Shown: positions 1-10,248 of the stretch, piece by piece | Position numbering within the stretch: the stretch's first letter is position 1 | Layout of the letters: every line of letters begins with the position of its first letter | Origin: an uncultured Gammaproteobacteria bacterium | GTDB lineage: Bacteria; Pseudomonadota; Gammaproteobacteria; Eutrophobiales; Eutrophobiaceae | NCBI GenBank assembly: GCA_951812995.1 | Contig: CATOTD010000001.1 | Span: 62,001-126,000, forward strand | DNA: 64,000 nt | Direction of reading: 5' to 3' | Position numbers and translations under genes: made by a program | The notes under the pieces: model-generated | Seen by the model: only the letters and a program-made list of their open reading frames with translations | Database searches by the model: none | What the model was told of the DNA's origin: nothing

Positions 1-6
1 GCAACA

Positions 7-78
7 ATGAGCGACAACAAACCCCAGAACAGGTTGCTACTTAAGAGTGCGTTAAGGTCAATCATCGGCAGCTACTGA
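7..78 (+). CDS. Possible 3' end of an unknown gene
   Basis: A short frame open to the left edge of the window ends at TGA 76-78. An ATG lies at 7, but the frame continues to base 1, so this may be the tail of a longer gene. The 23 residues are basic and carry no motif I recognise. It could equally be chance. Confidence 0.15.
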   Translation: MSDNKPQNRLLLKSALRSIIGSY

Positions 79-163
79 GATTTTCGAATGGGCAATTCAC
101 ACCCAGTTAAACAGCGACGTGAGTAAAACGTACGACTTCAACTGTATGTTAGCTGCACTCACC

Positions 164-663
164 TCAGCGAATGTATTCAAATTTAATGTCCAATTGGATC
201 AGAAGATGCCCTAGTTGCGTAATCGTTGTGTCATAGTTTTTGTGAGCCTCCATATAGATGTTCTTGTATTTCAAAGGTACAAAAAATCGTTGCCTTTCGG
301 ATGTTTCGGGGTTTTAGAGAATAGATATCGCCTTGAGCTGGTTTTATATGGAGCCATCTTCTCTAACCTCTCCCAAAGACCTTTGGAGTTAATGTGTTCC
401 ATAACCTGGGTACAGAGGTCGGGAACCGTTGTTGCTGAAATTCGATGACCGTCAAGTTCAACCACTGCACCTCTCTCTCTCGGTGCCCGTGCAATCCGGG
501 ATTCACCACTACTGCCTGCCACTAGGACAGGCTTAGGTCCATCGTTTTTTGTTCCATTTAGAAGTCTTACTATTACATCTTCCGGCTCTCGGTCTTCAAA
601 AGGTCGAGCGAGGGCCTGCAATCGAGCATAGGTTTCATTAGATACAGCGATGTTCTTCGTCAT
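164..663 (-). pseudogene. Unknown protein, frameshifted near its C-terminus
   Basis: The first frame runs from ATG 663 to a stop at 271 and gives 130 residues. The N-terminal 35 residues (MTKNIAVSNETYARL...) resemble the short DNA-binding starts of antitoxin- or SeqA-like proteins. Further on, PRERG and VVELDGHRISA look like a conserved region. At about 271-278 a one-base shift opens a second frame that continues with YKNIYMEAHKNYDTTITQLG to a TGA at 164-166. The SSRRYLF...HPKGNDF...YMEAHK pattern suggests that both frames belong to one protein of about 165 residues. The gene lies alone, tail to tail with nothing, and IS256-1 A begins 175 bases upstream. I do not know its function. Confidence 0.5.
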
Positions 664-837
664 AGATAATCTCCATTTCTCAAGATATGGGGAGTATAAA
701 CATATTAAATGTATTGCTGTAAAGAGTTTTATGTATTATTTGATCTAGTTAGAGTGCACCCATTGGGCTAACAACCCAAATTAAACGTCCGAGGGGAGAA
801 CCACGGCTTCAACTTATTTTTACCTGGCTCCCTCTAG

Positions 838-2221
838 GAGTTATAACCGAATCTGGTGTCTGAATAGGTTGAAGTATGCGGCGTGCCTTGTTGGAATCGG
901 TTTTGTCTAGCAATCAAAAGTAACAAGAGGAGTACGCCACACATGACAAACAATACTGTGATTGATCTGGGTACACCAGAGGGAATTGATCCACTGACAG
1001 AGTTACTCAGATCTGGTGCGAGGCAGTTAATCACCGAAGCTGTCCAGGTAGAGCCAGATGAGTTGATGAGGCAGTATGATGATCAAAAAACGGCTGACGG
1101 ATGCCAGCGCGTTGTCCGCAGTGGCCATCATCCAGAACGAGAGATCATCATCGGGGTTGGCAAGGTCAGCGTCGAGGTGCCCAATATCCGTAGCCGTGAG
1201 GGTGAGTCGGCGAGCTTTCAATCTTTGCTTGTACCGCCCTACATCCGGCGCACAGCGACCCTGGATGCGGCGATACCCTGGCTTTATTTAAAGGGTATCT
1301 CGAGCGGGCAGATGCACAGCGCACTGGAAGCCCTTGTTGGACCAGAGGCCAAAGGTTTATCTGCCAGTGTTGTGGGTCGTCTGAAACGGCAATGGGAAGT
1401 TGCATACAAGCACTGGTGTACTCGTAGCGTGGCTGATGAGTGGGTCTATATTTGGGCTGATGGTATCTACAGCGGCCTAAGAGGCGATGATGGTAGATTG
1501 TGCTACCTTGTGATCATCGGCGTGAACAGCCGCGGCCAGAAGCACTTTCTGGCGATTGAGGATGGAGTCAGAGAGTCGAAACAGAGCTGGCGCGAGGTTT
1601 TGTTGTCGTTGAAACAGCGAGGTTTGAGACAGCCACCGAAGCTGGCGATTGGCGACGGTGCTCTGGGGTTTTGGGCAGCACTGGAAGAGGTCTATCCTGA
1701 GACTGCCGTTCAACGTTGTTGGATGCACAAGACTGGCAATGTGTTGAACTATCTCCCTAAGTCAGTCCAGGAGAAAGCCAAGCAGGGACTGCATGACATC
1801 TGGATGGCAGAGGGTCGGGCTGAAGCAGGCAAAGCTTTTGATGATTTTGTGGAACGCTTCGGCGCGAAGTATCCGAAGGCAGTGGAATGCTTAACGAAAG
1901 ATCGTGACTCATTGCTGGCCTTTTATGACTTCCCGGCAGAACACTGGACACACATCAGAACAACGAATGTTATTGAGTCGAGCTTCGCGACGATCCGACA
2001 TAGAACAAGACAAGCCAAGGGCTGTGTCACCCGCATCACGATGCTAACGATGATTTACAAGATGGGATTATGCGCAGAAGATTCCTGGCGCAAGCTGAGA
2101 GGCTTCAGACACCTGGCGAAGGTGATTGAAGGCGTGAAGCTTAAAGATGGAATCGAGGTAACTGAGGACGACAAGGCTGCCGCATGATCAAATTGTCAGA
2201 CACTACTTTTGACAATAGCTC
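838..2221 (+). mobile_element. IS256-1 copy A, complete element
   Basis: The 1384-bp element is bounded by imperfect inverted repeats: left GAGTTATAACCGAATCTGG TGTCTGA at 838, and right end reading GAGCTATTGTCAAAAG TAGTGTCTGA on the minus strand, ending at 2221. Copy D (41088-42470) has the same ends and nearly the same length. The 8 bases on each side (830-837 and 2222-2229) do not match, so no target duplication is visible. The right end cuts directly into the helicase-nuclease remnant, so recombination or deletion accompanied its arrival. Confidence 0.85.
943..2187 (+). CDS. IS256-family transposase (intact)
   Basis: The protein has 414 residues and starts at ATG 943, preceded by AAGAGGAG; an upstream in-frame start at 883 would lie in the terminal region and lacks a binding site. 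The DDE (RNase H-like) triad of mutator-type transposases is visible as IWADGIYSGLR (first Asp), LAIGDGALGFW (second Asp) and TTNVIESSFATIRHR (Glu). The CWMHK motif seen before the last catalytic segment in this family is also present. It is the only undamaged IS256-1 transposase among five copies here and could supply activity to the others. Confidence 0.92.
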   Translation: MTNNTVIDLGTPEGIDPLTELLRSGARQLITEAVQVEPDELMRQYDDQKTADGCQRVVRSGHHPEREIIIGVGKVSVEVPNIRSREGESASFQSLLVPPYIRRTATLDAAIPWLYLKGISSGQMHSALEALVGPEAKGLSASVVGRLKRQWEVAYKHWCTRSVADEWVYIWADGIYSGLRGDDGRLCYLVIIGVNSRGQKHFLAIEDGVRESKQSWREVLLSLKQRGLRQPPKLAIGDGALGFWAALEEVYPETAVQRCWMHKTGNVLNYLPKSVQEKAKQGLHDIWMAEGRAEAGKAFDDFVERFGAKYPKAVECLTKDRDSLLAFYDFPAEHWTHIRTTNVIESSFATIRHRTRQAKGCVTRITMLTMIYKMGLCAEDSWRKLRGFRHLAKVIEGVKLKDGIEVTEDDKAAA

Positions 2222-2720
2222 CAACAAGCAAACGGGCAATGCTATTGAGGCAATAAGCAAAGGCTTAGCCGAAGAGGGGATGAAAGACCTTCGCCGTTAT
2301 ATAACCACCACAGAAAAAACCCCAAACCCAAAGCAAAAGATTAACCGCCGTAAGAAATTTGAGAACCTTAAAATTATCTTGCCAAAGGTGTTAGTAAAAC
2401 AGAATGGTAAATATAAACAACTAGATTATGAAGCCGATTTATTGGCTAAAGTGCCATACGAAAAAATACAAGCAGGTGATATCCCCATCAACACCCGTAA
2501 TAGTCATCCTAATACTAATACCACTGCTGTAGATATAGGCGGAAGTGCCCGCCTTACTTCCACAAGGTTGCTAGATAGTGGGCCTGTGAGCATTGATTTT
2601 TTCTGTCGTCAGTTAGCAGATATAATCCCCAATCCATTCCAAATTGCAAGAATAGTTCAAGATTGGCTAGCCGACAACAAACTGGATATGGATAAACTAG
2701 CCCACAAGAAATTTCCCTAG

Positions 2721-3893
2721 GGAACATCTGATCAATTAAGGATTTTCAAGCAAGTGGGCATCACTGTGCTCGATAGTAGCGAGCATTGAACGTCTTGCTC
2801 ATTACTCTCTTTCATTTCTCTTGTCCCGGCCTACTGTTTTCAGCTATCGCCCCTATTCCAGGCGTACTAAGCCACTGATAGCCGTAATAATTGTTTCTTT
2901 GATAGCATAAGATTAATCAGGGCACAGTGGGCAAACAGGTGGTTCGCATTCTTGCCTGGCCCTTTGAATCTGACTTTGGTAAATCCATATTGTCGCTGCA
3001 TGATATGAAAGACATGCTCAACCTTGGCACGGACTTTGGATTTGTGCCGGTTTTTAGCCTTGTCCTGTTCGGTCAGTTTGCGGTGACGTGCGCCTTTGAC
3101 CTGGGTGTAGTCTTTTGCCTTGGGGTCATTATCCTTGAGTACGGATTGCTGACCCGCATAGGCACTATCTCCCCAAAGACGGGTCTCTTCTCCATGCAGT
3201 AGGCCTCCAAGTACCTGTGAGTCGTGGACATGGGCTGGTGTGGCAGCAACAGAGTGTATCAGTTTGGTTTTGCTATCCACACCGATGTGTGCCTTCATGC
3301 CAAAGTACCATTGCTTGCCTTGTTTGGTCTGATGCCTATCAGGGTCACGGGTGTTGCTTTTGTTCTTGGTGGCGGTAGGCGCATTGATGATGGTCGCATC
3401 AACAATAGTGCCTTTGGATACTTTCATGCCGTTTTCCTCCAGATAGACGGCAACAGCATCAAACAGGGCAACTCCGAGGTTGTTCTCCTCCAGCAGATGA
3501 CGGAATTTACAGAGGGTGGTTGCATCTGGCACGGGTTCCTGACCTAAGTCTATCTGGGCAAAGCACCGCATGGCAGGTGTGTCATATAAAGCCGCTTCTG
3601 TGGCAGGATCAGATAAGGCAAACCAGTGTTGCAGGAAGTCAATTCTCAGCATGCGTTCCAGGCCCACCGGACGGCGACCAGCACCCCGGGGGTTGGGGTA
3701 ATGAGGCTCAATTACTGCAGTCAGCGCTTGCCAGGGAATGAGCTGATTCATCTCTTCGAGAAATATCTCTTTGCGTGTCTGCTTGCGGTATTTCTCGAAT
3801 CCAGATACTGCCAAGCTTTTTTGTTGCATCTTTTGACCCTCCACTTAAAACATTGCGGTATTATCGCATATTATGGAATTAATCAGAGGTTCC
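2721..3893 (-). mobile_element. IS5-A copy a, complete
   Basis: The 1173-bp element has ends GGAACATCTGATCAATTA (2721) and, read inward from the other side, GGAACCTCTGATTAATTCC (3893). It is flanked by CTAG on both sides (2717-2720 and 3894-3897), a 4-bp YTAR duplication typical of the IS5 family. It interrupts the helicase-nuclease remnant. Confidence 0.92.
2867..3829 (-). CDS. IS5-family transposase (intact copy a)
   Basis: The protein has 320 residues. ATG 3829 is chosen because GGAGGGT sits 7 bases upstream; an in-frame GTG at 3844 overlaps that site. Catalytic DDE residues are visible in IVDATIINAP, LWGDSAYAG and RAKVEHVFHIM. The reading frame through the NPRGAGRRPVG segment is unbroken, unlike copies b, c, d and e, which lack 5 bases there. 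This is the only full-length frame among seven IS5-A copies. Confidence 0.93.
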   Translation of the reverse strand: MQQKSLAVSGFEKYRKQTRKEIFLEEMNQLIPWQALTAVIEPHYPNPRGAGRRPVGLERMLRIDFLQHWFALSDPATEAALYDTPAMRCFAQIDLGQEPVPDATTLCKFRHLLEENNLGVALFDAVAVYLEENGMKVSKGTIVDATIINAPTATKNKSNTRDPDRHQTKQGKQWYFGMKAHIGVDSKTKLIHSVAATPAHVHDSQVLGGLLHGEETRLWGDSAYAGQQSVLKDNDPKAKDYTQVKGARHRKLTEQDKAKNRHKSKVRAKVEHVFHIMQRQYGFTKVRFKGPGKNANHLFAHCALINLMLSKKQLLRLSVA

Positions 3894-4589
3894 CTAGTGT
3901 ATTACTTGAGAGAAAACCTAAAAAAAGAAATAGATAATTATACCAAAGATATTTACCTAAATAACTTTAAAAACAAAAACTTCGTATTTAAAAATGTAAT
4001 GGAGAATAAAGACCTCTACTATGAAGTAGCCGAACACCTATATGGTTCATCTAAAGCATCCAACCCTTTACTAAAAACAAATGGCGAGCCCTTACAAAAA
4101 TCTTTGTTTGAAACCGAATACGAAGCAGGGGTTAATAAATTTGAAAAGCAAGTTGCCCTCTACCTGGGCGCACAAACCTCCGTGGATTGGTGGTGGAAAA
4201 TGCTTTCTAGGCGAGATTACGGTATTCAAGGTTGGCTCAAGGATACCATTTACCCGGATTTTTTATTTGCTTGGAATCACAACGAACCAGTGAATAAAAA
4301 GTGGTTAATAGTAGCCGAACCAAAGGCGATCACCTAGCGGGCAACGAAGACACCAACTACAAAGCCGAAGTGATAAAAGAGCTAGAAGATCATTACGATG
4401 AAGTGGGCGAGGTAGCATTAGTGGAAGAACATAACCCAATGGAAGAGCCAAAACCCGTAACCAATAACCTCAAAATAAAACTATTCTTCCAGCAAAACTG
4501 GGAACAAAGTATTGGTGAATTGTCAAATCTTTAATTCCCGTTAAACAAGAACCAAATAATTTAAACTATGTGCGTAAGATAAATAACAA

Positions 4590-4748
4590 ATGAAACAAAA
4601 AGATATAGATAAAGCTACCAAAATACTTCTAAATGCTGGTCAGCTTCCCAATCATAAGCGGCCAATACCCAGTGCAAAAGATTTGAAACGGCGATTTGTC
4701 CTGCGGATAGACCAGTGTGGAAAACCCACACTAAAAGAAGTCAAATAA
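4590..4748 (+). CDS. Small 52-residue protein next to an IS1595-like end
   Basis: ATG 4590 to TAA 4748 encodes a basic protein (MKQKDIDKATKILLNAGQLP...). Its middle, IPSAKDLKRRFVL, resembles the PPLKKELERRFKL segment of the small gene at 56469-56623. Both lie just upstream of an IS1595-like right end and downstream of a damaged restriction-type gene. No ribosome binding site stands out. Function unknown; a small partner of the neighbouring enzyme is possible but not shown. Confidence 0.45.
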   Translation: MKQKDIDKATKILLNAGQLPNHKRPIPSAKDLKRRFVLRIDQCGKPTLKEVK

Positions 4749-4767
4749 TTAGTGATCTTGTCAAGTT

Positions 4768-4782
4768 AAATACATAATTCCC
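4768..4782 (+). repeat. IS1595-like right terminal repeat (variant)
   Basis: AAATACATAATTCCC closely matches AAGTATATAATTCCC, the right end of the IS1595-like element at 60474-61760. The methyltransferase frame begins immediately afterwards, so this marks the junction between an element on the left and its target gene on the right. The left end of that element has been lost behind IS256-1 A. Confidence 0.5.
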
Positions 4783-5001
4783 TAAAATTATCCTGGATAG
4801 GATATTTGGGTAGGGCAATTTTAGGAATGAGATTGTGTGGTGTTATAAATCCGGAGGCGCGAGTCCTCATCGCTATTTCAGCAAAAAACACGATACTATC
4901 TTTTGGTATTCTAAAAATAGAGACTACATATTCAATCCGCAAACTGAAAAATCATACAATCGCGGGTTCAAGCCGTATAAATTCAAGAATGTTGATGAAT
5001 T
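4783..5001 (+). pseudogene. N6/N4 DNA methyltransferase, internal fragment
   Basis: The frame reads KIILDRIFG, an in-frame TAG at about 4811, then GNFRNEIVWCYKSGGASPHR and HDTIFWYSKNRDYIFNPQ, ending at KPYKFKNVDEL. FRNEIVW and KHDTIFWYSK...YIFNP are characteristic of the N6_N4_Mtase family used by type II and III modification enzymes. The catalytic DPPY and the FxGxG regions lie outside the piece. It is cut on the left by the IS1595-like end and on the right by IS5-B copy 1, so it cannot be functional. Confidence 0.7.
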
Positions 5002-6299
5002 GAAACCTCTAAAAACCGTGCATTTTGTGGTACGATCTGATTCACTTGATGTGGGAGGATTTTGTTTATGCACGCACCTGGATTGTTTGATTTGACGGAT
5101 CATTTGGCGCGGCTTTCGGCGATGGGAGATCCGCTTGAAGCTCTGGACTGTCATGTGAATTTCGAAGTGTTTCGCCCAGTTCTTGTTGAAGCGCTTGGCT
5201 ATGGGGAACGTCCCAAAGGTGGTCGCCCGCCCTATGATGCCGTTGTGATGTTCAAGGTGCTGGTGTTGGCCTCGATGCACAATCTGAGCGATGAGCGGAT
5301 GGAGTTTCTCATTCGTGACCGTTTCAGTTGGCTGCGGTTCCTGGGATTTCAAATCGGGGAGCCGACACCTGATCAGAAGACGATCTGGCTTTTCAAAGAG
5401 AAGCTGACCCAGGCGGGTGTCTTCAAGGCCCTGTTTGCCGCGTTTGAAGCTCAGCTCTGCGCGCGGGGATACAAACCGACCGGCGGTCAGATTGTGGATG
5501 CCACGTTGGTCTTTGCCCCGCGCCAGCGGATGACGAAAGAAGAGAAAGCGCGCGCCAAGGCAGGTGAGGCTGCATCTGACATCTGGCCCGATGATCTGTC
5601 CAAGGCAGCGCAGAAAGACACCGATGCGCGTTGGACGGTCAAGTATTCAAAGGCCAAGACGACCAAGGAGGGTGAGGAGGATACTGGCCTTGTCGATATC
5701 TCGGTTCCCCACTTTGGGTATAAGAACCACGTGTCCATTGACCGCAAATGGCGCTTCATCCGGGGTGAGACTGGCACGAATGCGGCTCGCTACGACGGGC
5801 ATGAACGCTCCTCGGTTCTGGACGAGACAAACAGCTCGAAGGCGGTTTGGGCCGATACCGGGTACCGCTCGGCCAGGAATGAGGCTTGGCTGAAGGCGCA
5901 AGGGTACCGCTCACATATCCATCGCAAGAAGCCACGCGGCAAACCCATGGCCAGGCATATTCGTCGGGGCAACGCGACACGCTCCGCCATCCGCGCCTGT
6001 GTTCGGCTACGAGAAAGGGCCCATGGCTCTGACCATCCGCTCAATCGGCCAAACCCGTGCGAAGGCCCGCATGACCATGGCCAACCTGAGCTACAACTTC
6101 CGCCGTCTCATCTTCCACGAGCGACGACAGGCCACAGCCTGACTCCGCCCAAATTCCGGAAATACCCGACCTGGCAGACCCAAACAGCACAACACAGCCT
6201 CAAATACCACCGACCTTGACCTTCACACCCACTATGCGGGTGACAACGACTGGTGCTCGCGTCAAAATCCATCCAGAATCAGCGTTGTTCGAGGTCTCC
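5002..6299 (+). mobile_element. IS5-B copy 1
   Basis: The element begins GAAACCTCTAAAAACCGTG and ends, read inward from the right, GGAGACCTCGAACAACGCTG. The flanks are AATT (4998-5001) and AACT (6300-6303), one mismatch from a 4-bp target duplication. The right flank leads within about 20 bases into truncated IS256-1 B. Confidence 0.88.
5068..6142 (+). pseudogene. IS5-family transposase, copy 1 (catalytic Glu deleted)
   Basis: ATG 5068 follows GGGAGGA. The frame matches intact copy 5 (39095-40180) until RSAIRACV; an 11-base deletion then removes the VEHVFG segment with the third catalytic residue and shifts the frame, which runs on to 6219 with unrelated residues. Asp-containing motifs QIVDATLVFAP and VWADTGYRS remain. 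The same deletion is present in copies 2, 3, 4 and 6. The coding DNA is visibly GC-richer than the host genes, which suggests an outside origin. Confidence 0.88.
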
Positions 6300-6322
6300 A
6301 ACTGGAAAGTGATTGCAATAGT

Positions 6323-7634
6323 TACCTCGATTCCATCTTTAAACTTCACGCCTTCAATCACCTTCGCCAGGTGTCTGAAGCCTCTCAATTTGCGCCAGGA
6401 ATCTTCGGCGCATAATCCCATCTTGCAGATCATCGTCAGCATCGTTATTCGTGTGACACAACCTTTAGCCTGGCGTGTCCTGTGCCGGATTGTCGCAAAG
6501 CTCGACGGGGTGACATTCGTTGTCCTGATATGGCTCCAGTGCTCTGCTGGAAAGTCATAAAATGCCAGCAACGCATCACGGTCTTTCGATAAGCATGCCA
6601 CTGCCTTGGGATACTTTGCACCGAAACGTTCCTCAAAGTCATCGAACACCTGCTCTGCGTCAACGCGGCCCTCTGCCATCCAGACCCTGCTTTGCTTTCT
6701 CCTGAACAGACTTGGGCAGATAGTTCAGCACATTGCCGGTCCTGTGCATCCAGCAACGTTGCACATCAGTCTCTGGATACACTGCCTCAAGGGCTGCCCA
6801 GAAACCCAAAGCACCATCACCAATGGCCAGCTTTGGTGGCTGCCCCAAGCCTCTTTGTTGCAACGACAACAACACTTCACGCCAGCTCTGTTTTGACTCC
6901 CTGACACCATCTTCGATTGCCAGGAAGTGCTTCTGGCCTCGGCTGTTCACGCCGATGATGACCAGGCAACACAATCGACCATCGTCACCTCGAAGACCAC
7001 TGTAGATGCCATCAGTCCAGATATAGACCCATTCATTAGACACGGAACGTGTACACCATTGCTTGTATGTAGCTTCCCATTGCCGTTTCAAACGTCCCAC
7101 GACATTGGCCGACAGCCCTTTAGCCTCCAGTCCGACAATCGCTTCCAGTGCACTTTGCATCTGACCACTCGAAACACCTTTCAAATAAAGCCAGGGAATC
7201 GCCGCATCCAGGGTCGCTGTGCGCCGGATGTAGGGCGGTACAAGCAAAGATTGAAAGCTCGCCGACTCACCCTCACGGCTACGGATATTGGGCACCTCGA
7301 CGCTGACCTTGCCAACCCCGATGATGATCTCTCGTTCTGGATGATGACCGCTACGGACAACGCGCTGTCGTCCGTCAGCCGTCCTTTGATCATCATACTG
7401 CCTCATCAACGCATCTGGCTCTGCCTGGACAGCTTCGGTGATTAACTGTCTCGCACCAGATCTGAGTAACTCTGTCAGTGGATCAATGCCCTCTGGTGTA
7501 CCCAGATCAATCACAGTATTGTTTGTCATGTGTGGCGTACTCCTCTTGTTACTTTTGATTGCTAGACAAAACCGATTCCAGCAAGGCACGCCGCATACTT
7601 CAACCTATTCAGACACCAGATTCGGTTATAACTC
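6323..7634 (-). mobile_element. IS256-1 copy B, 3'-truncated, transposase frameshifted
   Basis: The left terminal repeat lies at 7634 (GAGTTATAACCGAATCTGG on the minus strand) and the transposase starts at ATG 7529. At about 6680 an 11-base deletion between two copies of GGATGGCA (compare copy D) shifts the frame after AKQGLDG; the rest continues in another frame as MAEGRVDAEQVFDDFEERFG. The last residues and the right end are missing at the border with IS5-B copy 1. At its 7634 end it is inserted in IS256-2. Confidence 0.88.
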
Positions 7635-8785
7635 GAGTTGCCATCCGGGAATGCACACACTACTCGTGTTCGCCGCCTGATTTCTCGGATGATCCGCTCC
7701 AAAGGATTGTTAGTCCGAATGCAAATCCAGTGCTCTTCTGGAAACCGATAATACGTCAGGGTCTCTGCCACGCACTACCCAGCCAATCCGCCGCACTCGA
7801 TAACTTCATGTCCCTGAGTTTCTTCTCGACCTCCGTGGCCTTATGCCTGGCAGATTCCAGATATTCAGATGCATGGATAGCCTGCAACATGCGAGAGACT
7901 TCTTTGACACGACCACGAGGCACATGACTGAAGACGTTGCGGTAGAAGTGCACAATACAACGCTGCCAGCCAGCTTCAGGGTAGAAGTCACCGATCGACT
8001 CCTTGCGCCCAAGACAGGCATCACTGAGCACCAACCTGATGCCCTTGAGACCGCGTGCCTGCAAATGACGCAGGAATCCTGACCATCCCACCTTATCCTC
8101 CTTAGTACCTTCAACAATCCCTGGAATGCGGCGGTAGCCATCGTCCCCAACACCGATGGCGACTAGAACAGAAACGTTCTTCACTGCACCGCCCCAACTG
8201 CGTTTGAGTACAACACCGTCCAGGTATACATAAGGGAAATCGCCCTCTATGGGGCGATTACGCCACTCTTCAATCTGCCCATAGATACGCTGGTTGAGCT
8301 TTGAAATAGTCCCTGAGCTAACACGGGTACCCCACAATGCTGCGGTGACATCCTCCACCCGTCGGACCGATACGCCAGCCAGATACATCTCGATCAGTGC
8401 CTCTTCAATTGACGCTACACGGTGCCGATAGCGCTCTATGATGGCCATCTCAAAGGTCTGCTTGCGTAGCTTCGGCATCTTTAACTCAAGCTCTCCGGCC
8501 CTTGTGTGGCACTTCCTGGTGTAGCTACCAGACCGGTCGTCTTTGCGCGTCTCAGTGCGTTCGTATCGATCAGCACCCACCAGCGCATCAGCCTCAGCGT
8601 CCAGAATCTGGTTGCGGGTGTCTTCCACAGTCTTCAGTACCACTTTGTTGAGATGGCCCTGCAGTTCCTGTTCATCAATAGGGACTACGTTGTTCAAGTG
8701 CTTGTTTGTATCATCGCTCATGGCGACTCTTCTCCTGGTCAAATAAATGGTTATGTCACTTTTTATTTAACCAGATAAAGGAAAA
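7635..8785 (-). mobile_element. IS256-2, truncated IS256-family element
   Basis: A second IS256-family type. Transposase starts at ATG 8721 (AGGAGAAGAG upstream) and reads MSDDTNKHLNNVVPIDEQEL, with catalytic Asp in VYLDGVVLKRSW and LVLSDACLGRKE. The frame breaks at about 7770 after DWLGSA and resumes as AETLTYYRFPEEHW...RTNNPLERIIREIRRRT, which holds the catalytic Glu. It ends at VVCAFPDGNS, cut by IS256-1 B at 7634. Its outer end near 8785 abuts the acyltransferase remnant; that boundary is approximate. Confidence 0.82.
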
Positions 8786-9010
8786 CCGCCTCTTCAAATT
8801 TGCGAAAGATAATTTATGTTATCGAATAATAGAAGTAATGAGATAACCGGAAATAACAAAGAATATGTCTATGCCGATGAAACCACCCTTGAATGGATCC
8901 CAATCAAAGGACTTCAAATCCATCTCACTATGGAACAACACCACCGCCAGAACAGCTATGGCTCTTAGCCCATCTATTTCAGGGCGATACTTGATTGGCT
9001 TGGATGACAT
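8786..9010 (-). pseudogene. OafA-type acyltransferase, N-terminal fragment
   Basis: ATG 9010 begins [20 protein letters not shown] and continues through [21 protein letters not shown] and [27 protein letters not shown] and [17 protein letters not shown] are hallmarks of the membrane acyltransferase_3 family that acylates cell-surface sugars. An in-frame TAA follows at 8819-8821, after which the same frame still reads KLSFANLKRRF, as expected for the family. IS256-2 then removes the rest. A full gene would be 350 to 650 residues. Confidence 0.8.
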
Positions 9011-9160
9011 ATTTGTGGCAATTTATAGGGGTAGTAAACGCATTGTAATGCTGTTTTTAACACTCACATCAAAAAATGTTGTGGCCAAGAAATCGTGCCC
9101 CGTTGCAGTGTTTTTCACAAACCTAGTGCTCCTGATACTAATAAAGTTGTCATTATCTAA

Positions 9161-10243
9161 AGGCAACCTCTATTAATGCAATCACTTTCCAATTTATTGG
9201 CTCAGAGAGGTTAAAAAAACCAATTTGATCCAAAAAGCCGGTAGTGTCCGTACAGCCCTTGTCTCGGCTTTACTTCGTTTTCAAGACGCACTGACCCGTG
9301 CCAGAAAGCATAAACGCCTCATGTTGTACCTTAGATTCATCAAACCGATATGCATGTTTGTGCGCGTAATGCCAATGCAAGGAACCGCTTTGCGGTGTAA
9401 ATTGCGCTGTGCTCCAAACACAGGTTCGACCCGACTACGAACTTTGGAGCGCGTGCGCTTACCTTGCGCCTTGAGAAACGCTACTTTTTCCTCTGACCGA
9501 TAGGCACTGTCAGCCCAGACATCTTTACTGGTATTGCTGTCATCTGGCAGGTCGGCAAAAACCTGCGCATCATGGACGCTGGCATCAGTGACCTGATAGT
9601 CACGAATCAACTTGTTGTCATGGTCTATCTGTATGTGGTTCTTGTAAGCAAAATGGCTACGGCTATGTTTCTTCGTCCAGCGGGCCGGGACAGTGCCTGC
9701 CTTAATCCGGGCATTGTATTCCCGAAGGTTACGCGGCAACAGTGCCGGAATGATCGAGGAGGCAACTATCTGACCCTTGCGAGTGATATAAGCCGCCTGG
9801 TTCAACGACAACTGCTCAAACAACGATGCCATCAGACCCAGCGCCGCTAACCGATGCTTGAATGCCCAGCAGGTTTTGGTATCAGCGACTCGTTGCTGCC
9901 TAGCAAGACCCAGAAACTGCTGAAAACTGCAACGGTCTTCGATTTGGTATTCCAACTGAGCATCGCTAAGACCATACAGATTTTGCACAAGCAGTCCCTT
10001 GAACATCATCACTACGTCTGTTGGGCGTTGCCCGCCTGACGCTTACGTTGTTTCTCATGAACCTTGTTCAACAACGACCGAAAAGCTCCCTAGTCAACCG
10101 TCTTTTCCAGTTCAGGCAGAGGATTACCCAACTGTTTGAGACGATAGTCTTGAAGATTAAACAGAGAACCGAAAATGTCATTGCTCATGGAAGTTTCTTT
10201 GTCAGTTTGGAAACTTCAACATTGTAACAAATAGAGTCATTAA
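9161..10243 (-). mobile_element. IS5-C, degraded IS5-family element
   Basis: Terminal repeats ACCTCTATTAATG occur inward-facing at about 9165 and 10243. The transposase pseudogene runs from ATG 10188 ([20 protein letters not shown]) to about 9281. It has a TAG at about 10090, a frameshift at about 10025, and an apparent internal deletion before the last catalytic segment RSKVRSRVEPVFG. Remaining motifs include QIVASSIIPALLPR (the expected catalytic Asp is not seen here) and DVWADSAYRSEE. It cuts speD. Confidence 0.8.
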
Positions 10244-10248
10244 TAGAG

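Larger units (their letters stand above)
2222..4534 (+). pseudogene. DEAH helicase with C-terminal nuclease (type III Res-like), C-terminal remnant
   Basis: Three pieces read as one protein: 2222-2717 (from SNKQTGNAIEAISKGLAEE), 3894-4333 (from LVYYLRENLKKEI), and a shifted frame 4320-4534 (GDHLAGNEDTNYKAE). The last part holds YPDFLFAW...WLIVAEPKGDHL, a PD...ExK-like nuclease signature of the type III restriction Res C-terminus; the helicase motor has been lost. The 5' end is cut by IS256-1 A, IS5-A a is inserted in the middle with a 4-bp duplication CTAG, a one-base shift lies beside that insertion, and another lies at about 4330. Type III Res subunits cut DNA with a Mod partner. A methyltransferase piece does lie just beyond the IS1595-like end at 4782, but it need not be the partner. 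Confidence 0.6.

Noticed and set aside
664-837. attC-like sequence around GGGCTAACAACCC
   Set aside because: The cores do not match RYYYAAC/GTTRRRY on either strand and no paired arms could be drawn.
3224-3547. Opposite-strand open frames inside IS5-A copies
   Set aside because: Mirror frames of the transposase, present in all copies, without independent signals.
5487-5980. Long opposite-strand open frames inside IS5-B copies
   Set aside because: They recur in every copy with the same position, are Arg/Ser/Pro-rich mirror frames of a GC-rich transposase, and have no start signals.
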